64,000 nt of DNA from Aureimonas mangrovi (GTDB taxonomy: Bacteria > Pseudomonadota > Alphaproteobacteria > Rhizobiales > Rhizobiaceae): positions 1-64,000 of the forward strand of contig NZ_CP059692.1 of the NCBI RefSeq assembly GCF_014058705.1, given 5' to 3'. The position numbers and the translations under genes are program-made. Below the pieces are notes generated by a model. It did not search any database. It had not been told where the DNA came from and was given only the letters and a program-made list of their open reading frames with translations. Shown one piece after another: positions 47,696 to 57,506 of this stretch (position 1 is its first letter; every line of letters starts with the position of its first letter).

Positions 47696-50377
47696 TCATT
47701 CCACCGGCCGGGGCAGCGACTTCAGGCGGTAGAGCGCCTCCAACGCTTCGCGCGGAGAAAGGGCGTCCGGGTCAAGGGCCTCAAGCGCGGCGAGGCGCGG
47801 GTCCGGTTCCGGCGCGGCGGGGGCCGCGCGCACGGCCGAGAACAGCGGCAGGTCGTCGACGAAAGCGGCCCGGCGTTCCCCGCGCCCGCCCTTCTCCAAC
47901 TGTTTGAGGACGTGGCGCGCGCGCTCGACGACGGCTGGCGGCAGTCCGGCGAGCTTGGCGACCTGGATGCCGTAGGAACGATCCGCGACGCCCGCCTTCA
48001 CCTCGTGGAGGAAAACGACCTCGCCCTCCCATTCCTTCACGCGCATCGTCACGTTGTGCAGGCGCGTCAGCCGCGCGGCGAGCGCCGTCATCTCGTGGAA
48101 ATGCGTGGCGAAGAGCGCGCGGGCGCGATTCGCCTCGTGCAGATGCTCGACCGCGGCGAACGCGATCGACAGGCCGTCATAGGTCGCCGTTCCGCGCCCG
48201 ATCTCGTCCAGAACCACCAGCGTGCGCGGGCCCGCCTGGTTGAGGATCGCGGCGGTCTCGACCATCTCGACCATAAAGGTCGAGCGCCCTTCCGCGAGAT
48301 CGTCCGACGCGCCGACGCGGCTGAACAGGCGGTCGACGACGCCGATATGGGCCTTCGTCGCCGGCACGTAGGCGCCGATCTGGGCGAGCACCGCGATCAG
48401 CGCGTTCTGGCGCAGGAAGGTGGACTTGCCGCCCATGTTCGGGCCGGTGAGAAGCCAGATCGCGCCGGCCTCGGCGCCTTGTGGCGGCGAGAGATCGCAG
48501 TCGTTGGCGACGAAAGGCTCGCCCGAGCCCGCCTTCAGCGCCGCCTCCACCACCGGGTGGCGCCCGCATTCGACGAGGAAGGCGAGGCTGTCGTCGACGA
48601 GCGGGCGGACCCAGTCCTCCTTGGCGGCGAGATCGGCGAGCGCGGCCGAAAGGTCGAGAAGCGCCAGAGCGCCGGCGGCCGCCCGCAAGGGCTCCAGCGC
48701 ATCCAGCACCGCCTCTCGCAGCGCCTCGAAAGCCGCGATCTCGAGCGACAGTGCGGTTGCGGCGGCCTGCGTAATGCGCGTTTCGAGATCGGCGAGTTCG
48801 ACCGAGGAGAAGCGCATGGCGCTCGCCAGGGTCTGTCGGTGGACGAAGATGGGCGAAGCGGCGAGCGCCGCCCCCTGCGCCTCCGGCACCTCGACGAAAT
48901 AGCCGAGGACGTTGTTGTGGCGGATCTTGAGCGAGCGCACGCCGGTCTCGGCGAGATAGCGGGCCTGGAGATCGGCGACGACCTTGCGCGCGCGGTCGCG
49001 CAGATCACGCGCTTCGTCGAGCTCGGCGATGGCGCCGGCCGCGATGAAGTGCCCGTCGCGCTTGTGCAGGGGCAGTTCGTCGGCAAGCTCGCGCTCCAGC
49101 CGCTCGGCGAGGGCCGGCGGCGGGCCGGCGAGAGCGGCAAGGGCGGCCTCGATCTCGCGGCCCGCCGCGCCGCCGGCCATCACGCCCCGCACCGCTTCGA
49201 TGCGCCGCAGCGCCTCGGCGACGGCGCCGAGATCGCGCGGGCCGCCCCGGTCGAGCGAAAGGCGCGAGAGCGCGCGCTCGATGTCCGGCAGGCCCTTCAG
49301 GCATTCGCGGAGGCCGGCGCCCGCACCCCGCTCGGCGAGGAAGAAGGAGACGCTCTCCTGCCGCTCCCGGATGGCGGCGGGGTCCGTCAGGGGCTGCGCG
49401 AGGCGGCTTGCCAGAAGGCGCGAGCCTGCGCCCGTCACCGTCCGATCGATCGTTGCAAGGAGCGATCCCTGCCGGCGCCCGGCCAGCGTTCGCGTCAGTT
49501 CGAGACTTGCGCGCGTCGCCGGGTCGATCAGCATGACCGCGTCGGCGTCGACGCGTTGCGGGCGCTCCAGCGCCGGGCGCGCCGCGAGCTGCGTCTGGCC
49601 GAGATAGGACAGGAGCGCGGCGGCCGCGCTCATCTCGGCGCGCGAGAAGTCACCAAAGCCCTCGAGCGTCGCGACGCCGTAGAACCGCGAAAGCCGCGCC
49701 TCGGCGCTCGTGCCGTCGAAGAGGCTCGCCGGCTCGGCCCGCAGGAGCGTCTTCAGCGGGCGCAGCGCCGCTTCCAGCTCGGGATCGGCCAGCAGAGCCT
49801 CGGAGACGACCACCTCGCTCGGCTCGATGGCGAGAAGATCCCCGGCAAGGCGCGCGGCGCTCGTTCTTGCCACGCGGAAGAGCCCGGTCGACAGGTCGCT
49901 CCAGGCGATTGCGAAATCGGCTTCCCCACCGCGCCCCAGCCTTGCGGCGCATGCGAGATAGTTCGGCCGACCCGCATCCAGCAGCGTCTCCTCGGTGATG
50001 GTGCCGGGCGTGACGAGCCGCACGACCTCGCGCTTGACCACCGACTTGCCGCCGCGCTTCTTGGCCTCTGCCGGGTCCTCGACCTGTTCGCAGACGGCGA
50101 CGCGGCGCCCGCTCGCGATCAGCTTCTGGAGATAGTCCTCGGACGAGACGACCGGCACGCCGGCCATCGGGATGTCCTCGCCCAGATGCTTGCCGCGCTT
50201 GGTGAGCGTGATGCCGAGGATCGCGGCGGCGATCTCCGCGTCCTCGAAGAACAGTTCGTAGAAATCGCCCATCCTGTAGAACAGGAGGCAATCCGCGTGG
50301 GCGGCCTTGATCTCGAGGAACTGCGCCATCATCGGCGTGGGGGCCGGTGCGTCGTCCTTCATGGGCGCGGTCCGCAT
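47696..50377 (-). CDS. mutS: DNA mismatch repair protein MutS
   Basis: MutS recognises mismatches and recruits MutL. The 893-residue protein has the mismatch-binding motif [15 protein letters not shown], the core and clamp domains, and the ABC-type ATPase with [34 protein letters not shown] and ATHFHEM. Two starts are possible, 50377 and 50362; both fit family N-termini. I chose the longer one, preceded by GAAAG. It is transcribed toward glnD and diverges from a small exported protein gene. Confidence 0.97.
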   Translation of the reverse strand: MRTAPMKDDAPAPTPMMAQFLEIKAAHADCLLFYRMGDFYELFFEDAEIAAAILGITLTKRGKHLGEDIPMAGVPVVSSEDYLQKLIASGRRVAVCEQVEDPAEAKKRGGKSVVKREVVRLVTPGTITEETLLDAGRPNYLACAARLGRGGEADFAIAWSDLSTGLFRVARTSAARLAGDLLAIEPSEVVVSEALLADPELEAALRPLKTLLRAEPASLFDGTSAEARLSRFYGVATLEGFGDFSRAEMSAAAALLSYLGQTQLAARPALERPQRVDADAVMLIDPATRASLELTRTLAGRRQGSLLATIDRTVTGAGSRLLASRLAQPLTDPAAIRERQESVSFFLAERGAGAGLRECLKGLPDIERALSRLSLDRGGPRDLGAVAEALRRIEAVRGVMAGGAAGREIEAALAALAGPPPALAERLERELADELPLHKRDGHFIAAGAIAELDEARDLRDRARKVVADLQARYLAETGVRSLKIRHNNVLGYFVEVPEAQGAALAASPIFVHRQTLASAMRFSSVELADLETRITQAAATALSLEIAAFEALREAVLDALEPLRAAAGALALLDLSAALADLAAKEDWVRPLVDDSLAFLVECGRHPVVEAALKAGSGEPFVANDCDLSPPQGAEAGAIWLLTGPNMGGKSTFLRQNALIAVLAQIGAYVPATKAHIGVVDRLFSRVGASDDLAEGRSTFMVEMVETAAILNQAGPRTLVVLDEIGRGTATYDGLSIAFAAVEHLHEANRARALFATHFHEMTALAARLTRLHNVTMRVKEWEGEVVFLHEVKAGVADRSYGIQVAKLAGLPPAVVERARHVLKQLEKGGRGERRAAFVDDLPLFSAVRAAPAAPEPDPRLAALEALDPDALSPREALEALYRLKSLPRPVE

Positions 50378-50709
50378 GGCGTCTTTCGGAAACTCGGCAG
50401 CATCGCCGACCCATAGACGAAGCCGACGGCGGCGAAAACGGGCCGGCGCGCGCCGTCCACGGGAATGCGAGCGGCGGCCCGTTCGGCCGCGCTCGCGATT
50501 GGTTGAGTGCGCGGGACTTGAACGCGCCCTCTCCAACCGCGATATTTGCGGCGGATGTTCACCCGGCGTTCACGGCGGTTGGGTCATAGGTCTTCGCGTC
50601 ATCGGCCGATGCAGCCAGCGTCATCGCCGGGCCGGCAGAACCGTTAGCGGCCCGGAACGTTATACGGGCCAGGGACGCAATTGCCGCTCGAAGCGGACGA
50701 GGAATGCAG
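50378..50709. promoter_or_regulatory. Gene-free divergent promoter region of mutS
   Basis: This 330-base stretch separates divergent mutS and the DUF1236-like gene and holds no convincing ORF. It presumably contains both promoters, but no clear -35/-10 pair stands out. A GGCCCG/CGGGCC hairpin with a ten-base loop (about 50656-50680) precedes the DUF1236-like gene. A TTCAAGTCC-like string on the minus strand near 50512-50522 mimics a tRNA T-arm but does not fold as one. Confidence 0.45.
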
Positions 50710-51006
50710 ATGAGTGTCGCAAGGATTTTCGCTTTGAGCCTGGCCGGTCTGCTCGCGGGCGGCGCCGTCGCGGTCGGCGCGCAGGAGAACGCGCAGTCGC
50801 GCACGCTGATCTACGACTACGCGGTCGATCATCCGACGGAGAACGCCGACCTTGCGTCGATGCCGTCCATCGGCGCGTCGGTCCCCTCCAACGTCGTCGT
50901 CGCCACCTCCGAGGATGACGACACGGTCTATGGCTATTTCTACTACGAGGGACGTCCGGTCATCGTCGACCTGACGACGCGCTCGGTCGTGCGCATCGGC
51001 AACTGA
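50710..51006 (+). CDS. Small exported DUF1236-like protein
   Basis: A 98-residue protein with a signal peptide (MSVARIFALSLAGLLAGGAVAVGA, cleaved near AQE). The C-terminal half (DDTVYGYFYYEGRPVIVDL, then TTRSVVRIGN) matches the DUF1236 pattern, a small beta-rich periplasmic family of unknown function common in Rhizobiales. The ATG at 50710 is preferred over 50704 because GAGGA then sits at proper spacing. The stop lies 12 bases from the convergent olsB end. Confidence 0.7.
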   Translation: MSVARIFALSLAGLLAGGAVAVGAQENAQSRTLIYDYAVDHPTENADLASMPSIGASVPSNVVVATSEDDDTVYGYFYYEGRPVIVDLTTRSVVRIGN

Positions 51007-51018
51007 GGGCGCGCCGCT

Positions 51019-51960
51019 TCAGGCGGCGACGCGGCGCTCCCCGCGCCCTTCTGCGCAGCCCTGACCGAAGCGGCCCTTGTCCTCGCCGTAATGCGAAAGA
51101 TACCGCCCGGCGATCCGCTCGACGGGCAGAATGACGAAGACGTCAGTCGTCCCGAAGGCGTGATCGACGACGAGGCCGTCGGAGACGTATCCTCCGATCC
51201 GCAGATAGCCCTTCACCAGCGGCGGCATGTCCCGCAGAACCGAACGCGGATCGGCGCAGGTTGCGGTCGGCAGTCGCGTGCCGGCATGGGGCAGCGGCGC
51301 GACCTGCCACTCGTCCGGCGCCATCGCGCTCTCACGCAGGAGCGCGAGCGCCGGCGTCAACGCCGCAACGTCCGTGCCGGGCAGCGAGGCGCAGCCGAAC
51401 ATCGTATCGATGCCGTTCTCGCGCGCGAAAGCCCAGATGCCCTGCCACAGAAGCTCGACCGTGCGCCGGCTACGGTAGCTCGGCTCCACGCAGGAGCGTC
51501 CGAGTTCGAGGAAGCGGCGGCCATCGTGGCGCGCAAGCATCGGCGCGATATCGAACTCTCCGGCGCTGTAGAACCCGCCCGCCGCCCGCGCGCGCTCGTG
51601 GCGCAGCAGGCGGTAGGTGGCAACGACGCGCGGTCCCATCGGCGTGCGCACGTCGTGGTCGAGCACGATGAGATGGTCGCAGAAGGCGTCGAAGCGGTCC
51701 TCGTCGCGCCGGGTCAGGCGCTGACGAAGGGTCGGGCGCGCGCCCATCTCGTTGCAGAACACCTCGTAGCGCAGCGTCTTGGCGGCGACGATCTCGGCGC
51801 GCGAACCGGCAAGCCGCACCTCCAGGCCGCCGAGCCGGCCGAGCGTGCGTGAGACGCGGCGCCGGGGCACCGGCCAGGAAGCGCGCAGCCCCTGCCCGAG
51901 AAGACCGGCGATCGCCGCCGGGGACTTGCCACGGAACTGTCTGATGTCTGCCGCGTTCAT
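51019..51960 (-). CDS. olsB: OlsB-type ornithine N-acyltransferase (GNAT)
   Basis: OlsB transfers a 3-hydroxyacyl chain from ACP to ornithine, the first step of phosphorus-free ornithine lipid synthesis. The 313-residue protein matches the COG3176 pattern: LRYEVFCNEMGA near residue 68, DHLIVLDHD, FLELGRSCVEPSYRSRRTV, and the long C-terminal region with PPLVKGYLRIGGYVSDG. GGAGGAA precedes the ATG. The second enzyme, OlsA, is usually elsewhere, though the PlsC-family protein at 38595 belongs to the same superfamily. Substrate is inferred from family. Confidence 0.85.
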   Translation of the reverse strand: MNAADIRQFRGKSPAAIAGLLGQGLRASWPVPRRRVSRTLGRLGGLEVRLAGSRAEIVAAKTLRYEVFCNEMGARPTLRQRLTRRDEDRFDAFCDHLIVLDHDVRTPMGPRVVATYRLLRHERARAAGGFYSAGEFDIAPMLARHDGRRFLELGRSCVEPSYRSRRTVELLWQGIWAFARENGIDTMFGCASLPGTDVAALTPALALLRESAMAPDEWQVAPLPHAGTRLPTATCADPRSVLRDMPPLVKGYLRIGGYVSDGLVVDHAFGTTDVFVILPVERIAGRYLSHYGEDKGRFGQGCAEGRGERRVAA

Positions 51961-52012
51961 CGCGATTCCTCCGCCGTATCCCCTAGCGGATTAGTCTCCT
52001 AACAAGACGGGT

Positions 52013-52504
52013 TCATGAAGCCTCTTGTGAGCGCGCCGCGCGCCTGCGCCGCCGGGGCTCGAGAAGGAATTCGTCGAGGATGATCATGCCGGCGCCGACC
52101 GTGATAAAGGTGTCGGCGAGATTGAAGACCGCGAAGGACCAGACCGGCGTGTGGAAGTAGATGTAGTCCACCACGTAGCCAAGGAAGAAGCGGTCGATAA
52201 GGTTGCCGATCGCCCCGCCCACGATGATGGCGAAGCCGAACCGCGACACCAGCCGCTCGCGCGGGGTGGAGCGCCAGAGCCACAGCACGAAGGCGAGGAC
52301 GACGGTCGAGAGCGCGGCGAGCGCCATGCCGTGCAGGCCGGCGAACATGGAGAAGGCGATGCCCTCGTTGCGGGCGTGCAGAAGCGCGAAGAAGGGCAGG
52401 ATCTCGATCGCCTGGCCGAGCGCCATCGTCTCCACGACGACGAGCTTGACGAGCTGGTCGATGAAGACGGCCGCCACAACCGTGAGAATCTGCCACAGGA
52501 TCAT
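52013..52504 (-). CDS. lspA: Lipoprotein signal peptidase LspA
   Basis: LspA is the inner-membrane aspartic protease that cleaves signal peptides of diacylated prolipoproteins. The 163-residue protein has four hydrophobic helices and both catalytic aspartates, Asp113 in GYVVDYIYF and Asp131 in [11 protein letters not shown], plus the conserved [10 protein letters not shown] and [10 protein letters not shown]. Its ATG overlaps the upstream RNA methyltransferase stop as ATGA. It works in the same pathway as Lnt at 32772. The basic C-terminus ([12 protein letters not shown]) is cytoplasmic. Confidence 0.96.
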   Translation of the reverse strand: MILWQILTVVAAVFIDQLVKLVVVETMALGQAIEILPFFALLHARNEGIAFSMFAGLHGMALAALSTVVLAFVLWLWRSTPRERLVSRFGFAIIVGGAIGNLIDRFFLGYVVDYIYFHTPVWSFAVFNLADTFITVGAGMIILDEFLLEPRRRRRAARSQEAS

Positions 52505-53379
52505 CGCGACGCCTCCGCGAGCTTGAGAACCGAGCGCCGCGCCTCGAAGATCATCAGGCCGGTGGCGACGGCGAGATTCAGGCTGTCGGCCTTGCCGACC
52601 TGCGGGATGCGCACGAGCGTGTCGCAGGCGCCCGCCATCGCCTCGCCCAGCCCCGCCTGCTCGTTGCCCATCACGAGCGCGACCGGCCGCCCTGCATAGT
52701 TCGGCGCCCGATAGTCCGTGTCGCCCTTCATGTGTGTGCCGACGACGAGGCCGGCGAAGCGCCGGCGCCATGCGAGGAACGCCTCCTCGCTCGCGCGCGC
52801 CATCGGCACGGCGAATATCGAGCCCATCGTCGCCCGCACGGTCTCCAGCGAGAACGGATCGACGCAATCCCCGACGAGAACGACGCCCCGCGCGCCCGCC
52901 GCGTCAGCCGTGCGAAGGACCGTGCCGAGATTGCCCGGATCGCGCACCCGGTCGAGGACGACGAGAAGCCCGTCCGCGCCGGGGTCGAGCCGGTCCAGCG
53001 GCGTCAGATGCCGGTGGAAGACGCCGATCGCCCCTTGCGGGTTGTCGCGGCGTGCGACTGCGGCGAGCACCTTCTCCGAACATTCGAGAAGATCGGCACC
53101 GCTCGCAACGGCGCGCGCGGCGGCCTTCTGCAGCAGCTCGCTCTCGGGCAGCCGGGCGCGCGAGACGAGGAGCGTCTCCATCTTCCAGCCGGCATCCACC
53201 GCGTCGAGCACGAGCTTCAGCCCCTCGGCGAGGAACAGGCCGGTCTCGTCGCGCCCCTTCTTCAGGGCGAGCGCGCGGATGTCCTTGACGATGGGATTGG
53301 AGACGCTCGTCACCTCCTTCACCCGGCCGGGCGCCACCGTCGGCTTCATGGCGGCCGGACCGCCTGCCCGCTCGCTCAT
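52501..53379 (-). CDS. TrmH/SpoU-family RNA 2'-O-methyltransferase
   Basis: A 292-residue SPOUT methyltransferase. The knot motifs are clear: [17 protein letters not shown] (motif 1), [12 protein letters not shown] (motif 2) and [19 protein letters not shown] (motif 3). The N-terminal part is the substrate-binding domain common to rRNA enzymes such as TsnR and RlmB relatives. Target (tRNA or 23S rRNA) cannot be told from sequence. Start and stop overlap the neighbouring genes as ATGA on both sides, so this is one coupled operon with lspA. Confidence 0.9.
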   Translation of the reverse strand: MSERAGGPAAMKPTVAPGRVKEVTSVSNPIVKDIRALALKKGRDETGLFLAEGLKLVLDAVDAGWKMETLLVSRARLPESELLQKAAARAVASGADLLECSEKVLAAVARRDNPQGAIGVFHRHLTPLDRLDPGADGLLVVLDRVRDPGNLGTVLRTADAAGARGVVLVGDCVDPFSLETVRATMGSIFAVPMARASEEAFLAWRRRFAGLVVGTHMKGDTDYRAPNYAGRPVALVMGNEQAGLGEAMAGACDTLVRIPQVGKADSLNLAVATGLMIFEARRSVLKLAEASR

Positions 53380-54473
53380 GTGTCTGCTCCTTGTGCGATC
53401 CAGCGCGAGAAGAGGGAGGTGGAGAGCATGCGCGCCTGCGCGCCCTCCTCGCGTATCACCAGTTCGCCTGATTCGATCCGCCCGCCGAGGCCCCGGCAGT
53501 GCTCGGCCATCAGCGCCGAGAGCGAATAGAAGGACGAGCGGATGGAATAGGCCGTCAGCACCAGCGCCAGCGGGCGGTCCGACAGGAGGCGGCGCGTCAG
53601 CGACAGAAGGTAGGGCAGGTCCTCGAAGACCTGCCAGATCTCGCCCTTCGGGCCGCGGCCGAATTTCGGCGGGTCGAGAAGGATGATCTCGTAGGAATTG
53701 CCGCGCTTCACCTCGCGCTCGACATAGCGCACCGCGTCCTCGCACACCCAGCGGATCGGCGCTTCGGCAAGGCCCGCGAGATCGGCGTTCTCGCGCGCCC
53801 AGCCGATCGCCTTCTTCGAGGCATCGACATGCGTGACCTCGGCGCCCGCGCGCGCGGCCAGGAGCGAGGCAAGGCCGGTGTATCCGAAGAGATTCAGGAC
53901 GCGCACGGGGCGCCCCTTGCCGGCGCCCGCCCGTGTCAGCGCCTCGACGAAGCGCCAGTGCGCGGCCTGCTCGGGAAACACGCCGACGTGGCGAAAGGAG
54001 GTGAAGCGGCCGTGATAGGAAAGGCCGTCCTGGCGCATCGGCCAGGTCTCGCCGAGCGCCGCCTTCGGGAAGCGCCAGCGTCCGACACCCTCCTCGTCGG
54101 TATCGCCGGTGAAGATCGCGTCGGCGCCGTCCCACTCGCGCGCGGGCCGGCGGCGCGGCCAGATCGCCTGATTTTCCGGGCGGCGGATGACGAGTGGGCC
54201 ATAGCGCTCGAGCTTCTCGCCGTCACCGGAATCCAGAAGCGCGTAGTCCTCGTTCGGCTCGACATTGAGGATGACCGGCAGCGCCTGCTCGGGCCGTTCG
54301 CCGGGCGGGAGAACCGGCGGTTCGCGATGCGCACGGGCTTCCTGCGCCTGAGCGGCCGCGCTCGGGCGCTCAGCGCCTTTGTCGCCAGCGCGCGGTACAC
54401 CGCGCTCCGGGCCTTGGTTGCCGGCCCGGCTCTCGCGACGGTCGCGCCTGTCCTGTGATTTCTCTCGCCTCAT
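53376..54473 (-). CDS. Class I SAM-dependent rRNA methyltransferase (RlmI-like)
   Basis: A 365-residue enzyme of the COG1092 group. After a basic, disordered N-terminus (about 1-60), it has RVLNLFGYTGLASLLAARAG (SAM motif I), THVDASKKAIGWARENA (motif II) and the catalytic loop IILLDPPKFGRGPKGE (motif IV). Relatives methylate cytosine or guanine in 23S rRNA; the N-terminal PUA domain of RlmI is not evident. The start at 54473 is the first ATG before the conserved region. It is coupled to the SpoU gene by an ATGA overlap. Confidence 0.87.
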   Translation of the reverse strand: MRREKSQDRRDRRESRAGNQGPERGVPRAGDKGAERPSAAAQAQEARAHREPPVLPPGERPEQALPVILNVEPNEDYALLDSGDGEKLERYGPLVIRRPENQAIWPRRRPAREWDGADAIFTGDTDEEGVGRWRFPKAALGETWPMRQDGLSYHGRFTSFRHVGVFPEQAAHWRFVEALTRAGAGKGRPVRVLNLFGYTGLASLLAARAGAEVTHVDASKKAIGWARENADLAGLAEAPIRWVCEDAVRYVEREVKRGNSYEIILLDPPKFGRGPKGEIWQVFEDLPYLLSLTRRLLSDRPLALVLTAYSIRSSFYSLSALMAEHCRGLGGRIESGELVIREEGAQARMLSTSLFSRWIAQGADT

Positions 54474-54540
54474 CGGCGGGGCTTTATCGCGATCGCGACG
54501 ACTTGGCAAAGCGCCGGCCGCAGGGGGGCCGCTCCTCGGG

Positions 54541-54996
54541 TCAGGCGGCGCGCGGGCCGGCGATCGCAGGCCGGCCGGAAGGCGCAGGTGCGGCGAGCCC
54601 GGCGGGCGCATCCCTCGGCGCGGGCGGGGCGACCTGTGCCGTGGCCTGAGACGTGGCTTGGGCGGCACGCTCGCGTTCCCGGTCCTCGCGCTCGCGGCGC
54701 AGGCGCTCGTTCGAGGCGTCGACCTCCTGGCGCAACGTCTCCAGTTCGCGGGCGCGGCGGGCGGCTCGCGCCCGGTAGCGGGCCTGCGTGACGAAGGTCG
54801 CGATGCCGCCGAGGAGGACGCCGAGGATCAGCGAGGCGAGGATCAGGACGAAGAGCGGGGCCTGGAAGGCGAGTTGCGGCGAGGTGCCGAGCGCGTCCAT
54901 CGAAACCGAGACCGGCTCACGGTTCACCACGCAGAAGATGACGATCAGGATCGCCAGCGGGACCAGCACGATGATGGACAGGAGCCGTGAGATCAT
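54541..54996 (-). CDS. LapA-domain inner membrane protein
   Basis: A 151-residue protein with two transmembrane helices (LSIIVLVPLAILIVIFCVV and APLFVLILASLILGVLLGG) separated by a short loop containing NREPVSVSMD, the LapA (YciS) pattern, then a basic coiled-coil segment (about 75-115) and an Ala/Pro-rich tail. LapA works with LapB to control LPS synthesis through LpxC turnover in enterobacteria, but LapB is not visible here. It follows ihfB, the common himD-lapA arrangement. Confidence 0.85.
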   Translation of the reverse strand: MISRLLSIIVLVPLAILIVIFCVVNREPVSVSMDALGTSPQLAFQAPLFVLILASLILGVLLGGIATFVTQARYRARAARRARELETLRQEVDASNERLRREREDRERERAAQATSQATAQVAPPAPRDAPAGLAAPAPSGRPAIAGPRAA

Positions 54997-55114
54997 GAAG
55001 TTTGCTCGCCGATGATGCCGAAGGGCGCGGCGCCTGCCCGGCAAAGCCGGAGACGCGCGTGATTCAGCGTCAAGTTATGGAGTTGCGCGCCAAGGTCAAC
55101 GCGCGGGACGGTCT

Positions 55115-55160
55115 GACGACGCTTTCACGACCGCCGACCGGCCGCTCGTGAAAGCGCGTC
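55115..55160 (-). terminator. Long hairpin after ihfB
   Basis: CGCTTTCACGA (55120-55130) and TCGTGAAAGCG (55146-55156) form a perfect 11-bp stem, extended by GACG/CGTC across a one-base bulge; the outer strand overlaps the ihfB stop codon. There is no T-run, so it may act as a processing or partial termination signal between ihfB and lapA. Confidence 0.55.
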
Positions 55161-55449
55161 AGGCGCCCTGCGAATCGTTCAGGCGCTCGCGCAGTTCCTT
55201 GCCGGCCTTGAAGAAGGGCACCCACTTCTCGTCCACGGCCACCGATTCGCCGGTGCGCGGGTTGCGGCCCGCGCGGGCCGGGCGGTTCTTGACCGAAAAG
55301 GCTCCGAAGCCGCGCAGTTCCACGCGGTTGGAGGCGCAGAGCGCGTCGGTGATCTCGTCGAAGATCGCGTTCACGATGGTCTCGACGTCGCGCTGATACA
55401 GATGCGGGTTGCGGCTCGCGATGATCTGCACGAGTTCGGATTTGATCAC
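55159..55449 (-). CDS. ihfB: Integration host factor subunit beta
   Basis: IHF bends DNA at specific sites and is a co-activator of sigma-54 promoters. The 96-residue HU-fold protein has the usual opening ([16 protein letters not shown]), [21 protein letters not shown] with the intercalating Pro, and [16 protein letters not shown]. The start appears to be GTG at 55449 with GGGGA upstream; the family normally starts MIKSELV at the same point. It lies between sppA and lapA, and links functionally to rpoN at 59038. Confidence 0.95.
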   Translation of the reverse strand: MIKSELVQIIASRNPHLYQRDVETIVNAIFDEITDALCASNRVELRGFGAFSVKNRPARAGRNPRTGESVAVDEKWVPFFKAGKELRERLNDSQGA

Positions 55450-55569
55450 GTCGAAAAGTCCCCGAGTGCCCGGCCCCCGGCCGGTTCTGCCGCCGCATCG
55501 GGCGGCGCGTGCGCATGAAGCTGTCACGCTGGCCGAACGGCGCCCCCCGACACCGCATCGTCAGCAAAG

Positions 55570-56544
55570 TTAACCGGCGGCAGGCTGCCAGAGCGACAGG
55601 AGACCGTCAAGCTGGCCGGTCGATCGCGCCAGCGCGTCCGGCAGCGATTCGGCCCTCGGATCGAGACCGAGAAAGGCAAGGAACGAGGCGCGCATGCCGG
55701 GCAGTAAACCGAGCGCGCCGCGCTCGCGCACGGGCTCGCGATCCACGATGGCGATGCCCTCCGGCAGGCCGTGTTCTTCCCGGAGCCAGCGCCGGATCTC
55801 GCCTTCTCCGCCCAGCGCGTCGACGAGGCCGTTATCGAGCCCCTGTCGGCCGCTGAAGACCGAGCCATCGGAAAGGGCGCGCGCCTGCGCGGGCGAAAAG
55901 TCGCGGCGCGCGGCCACGAGGTCGACGAACCAGTCGTAGGTGGAGGCGACGAGGCGGGCGATCATCTGACGAGCCTCCTCGCTCGTCGGCTGGAAGGGCG
56001 AGGGCTCGGCCTTCAAAGGCGAGGACTTCACGGCGTTGACGTCGACGCCCACGCGCCCGAGCAGCGTCGAGGCGTCGACATACTGGAAGATGACGCCGAT
56101 CGAGCCGACGATGGACGATTCGCGCGCGACGATATGGTCGCTCGCGGCCGCGACCATGTATCCGGCGGAGGCCGCCAGGGAGCCGACCTCCGCGACGAGC
56201 GGCTTGGCCTCGGCGATCCGGCGCGCGGCTTCGTAGAGGCTTTCGCCGCCCACCGTCGTGCCGCCCGGCGAATTGATCGCGAGGACGACGCCCTTCACCG
56301 TATCGTCGCGTGCCAGCGTGTCGAGGAGCTCCAGGAGATCGTCGTCCTGACGGATGATGCCGGATATCTCGACGCGGGCGACACTGGCGACGCCCGCCGC
56401 GCCGAACAGCCCCGTCTGGGCGGCGACGAACAGCGGACCGGCGGCGATCGCGACCGCGAGGCACACGAGCGCGACGATGCGCCAGAAGCCGAGCTTGGCG
56501 CGCAGGCGCCGCCGGTCGATCATGTCCTCAGCGCTCCGGCCCAT
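55570..56544 (-). CDS. sppA: Signal peptide peptidase SppA (S49)
   Basis: SppA degrades cleaved signal peptides in the inner membrane. The 324-residue protein is the short, single-domain type. It has one N-terminal helix (FWRIVALVCLAVAIAAGPLFV), LAINSPGGTTVGGE, the catalytic Ser in SLAASAGYMVAAAS and the catalytic Lys in NAVKSSPLKAEPSPF. AAGGGGC precedes the ATG at 56544. It precedes ihfB with a 120-base gap, the usual order. Confidence 0.94.
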   Translation of the reverse strand: MGRSAEDMIDRRRLRAKLGFWRIVALVCLAVAIAAGPLFVAAQTGLFGAAGVASVARVEISGIIRQDDDLLELLDTLARDDTVKGVVLAINSPGGTTVGGESLYEAARRIAEAKPLVAEVGSLAASAGYMVAAASDHIVARESSIVGSIGVIFQYVDASTLLGRVGVDVNAVKSSPLKAEPSPFQPTSEEARQMIARLVASTYDWFVDLVAARRDFSPAQARALSDGSVFSGRQGLDNGLVDALGGEGEIRRWLREEHGLPEGIAIVDREPVRERGALGLLPGMRASFLAFLGLDPRAESLPDALARSTGQLDGLLSLWQPAAG

Positions 56545-56763
56545 CGGCGCCGCCCCTTCACGTTTCGCGGCCCGATGCGATAAAGACGGGCCCAGCGCTT
56601 GCCAAGCCGCGCGATTGCGCGGGCGCGCACTTTCTTTACCATGCAAAAACCTCATATGCGCATTATCAGCGCGCTCCCTTCTCTCCGGGAGCGCGAGGCG
56701 GACTTGCTTCGCCCATCCGAGCAACCGGCCTCGCCGCCATTCGCAGGACACGATCTGGGCCGC

Positions 56764-57495
56764 ATGAGCAGGCACGCGACCACCACGGGCATGGACGGAA
56801 CGGACGCTGCTGCGGCGGCGTCAGCGCGTTCCGCACGCGAATTCGCGCGCGCCCGGCGCCATTCGCGCTTCGTGCGCCTGATGAAGATCGGGCTGCCCGT
56901 CGTCGCGCTCCTCATCGTTGTCTCGGTGATGGCGGCGCTGTGGCTCGCGCGCAGCCTTCCGGGCAACTTCTCGCTGGCCGCGACCTCGATCGAGGACGGG
57001 CGCCTCGTCATGCAGGACCCGCGCATGAGCGGCAGCGATTCCAACGACCGGCCCTATGCGGTGATCGCGCAGCGCGCCGTGCAGTCGCTGACAGGCGGCA
57101 ATATCGACCTCGAGGGCATCCGCGCCGAACTCGCGCTCGACGAGCGCACCAACGCCGTCATCTCCGCCGCGAACGGGATCTACAACCCCGATCTGGAAAC
57201 GCTGCGCCTGTCCGACGACATCGCCGTGGACACCTCCGACGGCGTCGCGGTGCGCCTGAGCTCGGCGGACATCGATCTTGCCGCGGGCAGCCTCGTCGGC
57301 TCGGGGCCCGTCATCATCACCGCGCCGAACCAGCGTCTGGAATCGGGCAGCCTCGCCATCGAGGACGGCGGCGCGCGCTTCACCTTCGCCGACCGCGTCA
57401 AGCTGACCCTCCTGCCGGAGGGCAGCGACGGCGAGGCCGATCCGCAGACCCCGACCGAGAATCCCGCCGCCCCCGCCCCGACCTCGAGCGATTGA
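56764..57495 (+). CDS. lptC: LPS export protein LptC
   Basis: LptC links the LptBFG transporter to the periplasmic LptA bridge for lipopolysaccharide export. The product has one N-terminal membrane helix (LPVVALLIVVSVMAALWL) preceded by a basic stretch (ARRHSRFVRLMKIG), then a periplasmic beta-jellyroll (ISAANGIYNPDLETLRLSDD). The start is uncertain: 56764 gives 243 residues and matches family N-termini, but ATGs at 56641 and 56791 are possible. It is followed by lptA and lptB, the standard order. Confidence 0.87.
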   Translation: MSRHATTTGMDGTDAAAAASARSAREFARARRHSRFVRLMKIGLPVVALLIVVSVMAALWLARSLPGNFSLAATSIEDGRLVMQDPRMSGSDSNDRPYAVIAQRAVQSLTGGNIDLEGIRAELALDERTNAVISAANGIYNPDLETLRLSDDIAVDTSDGVAVRLSSADIDLAAGSLVGSGPVIITAPNQRLESGSLAIEDGGARFTFADRVKLTLLPEGSDGEADPQTPTENPAAPAPTSSD

Positions 57496-57506
57496 GAGCC
57501 CCGACC

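Noticed and set aside
44953-50416. Two very long plus-strand open frames opposite glnD and mutS
   Set aside because: They are shadows of GC-rich genes with complete conserved motifs on the minus strand.
50505-50530. tRNA-like string TTCAAGTCC on the minus strand
   Set aside because: The flanking bases give no proper five-base-pair T-stem with a seven-base loop, and no anticodon or acceptor arm is present.
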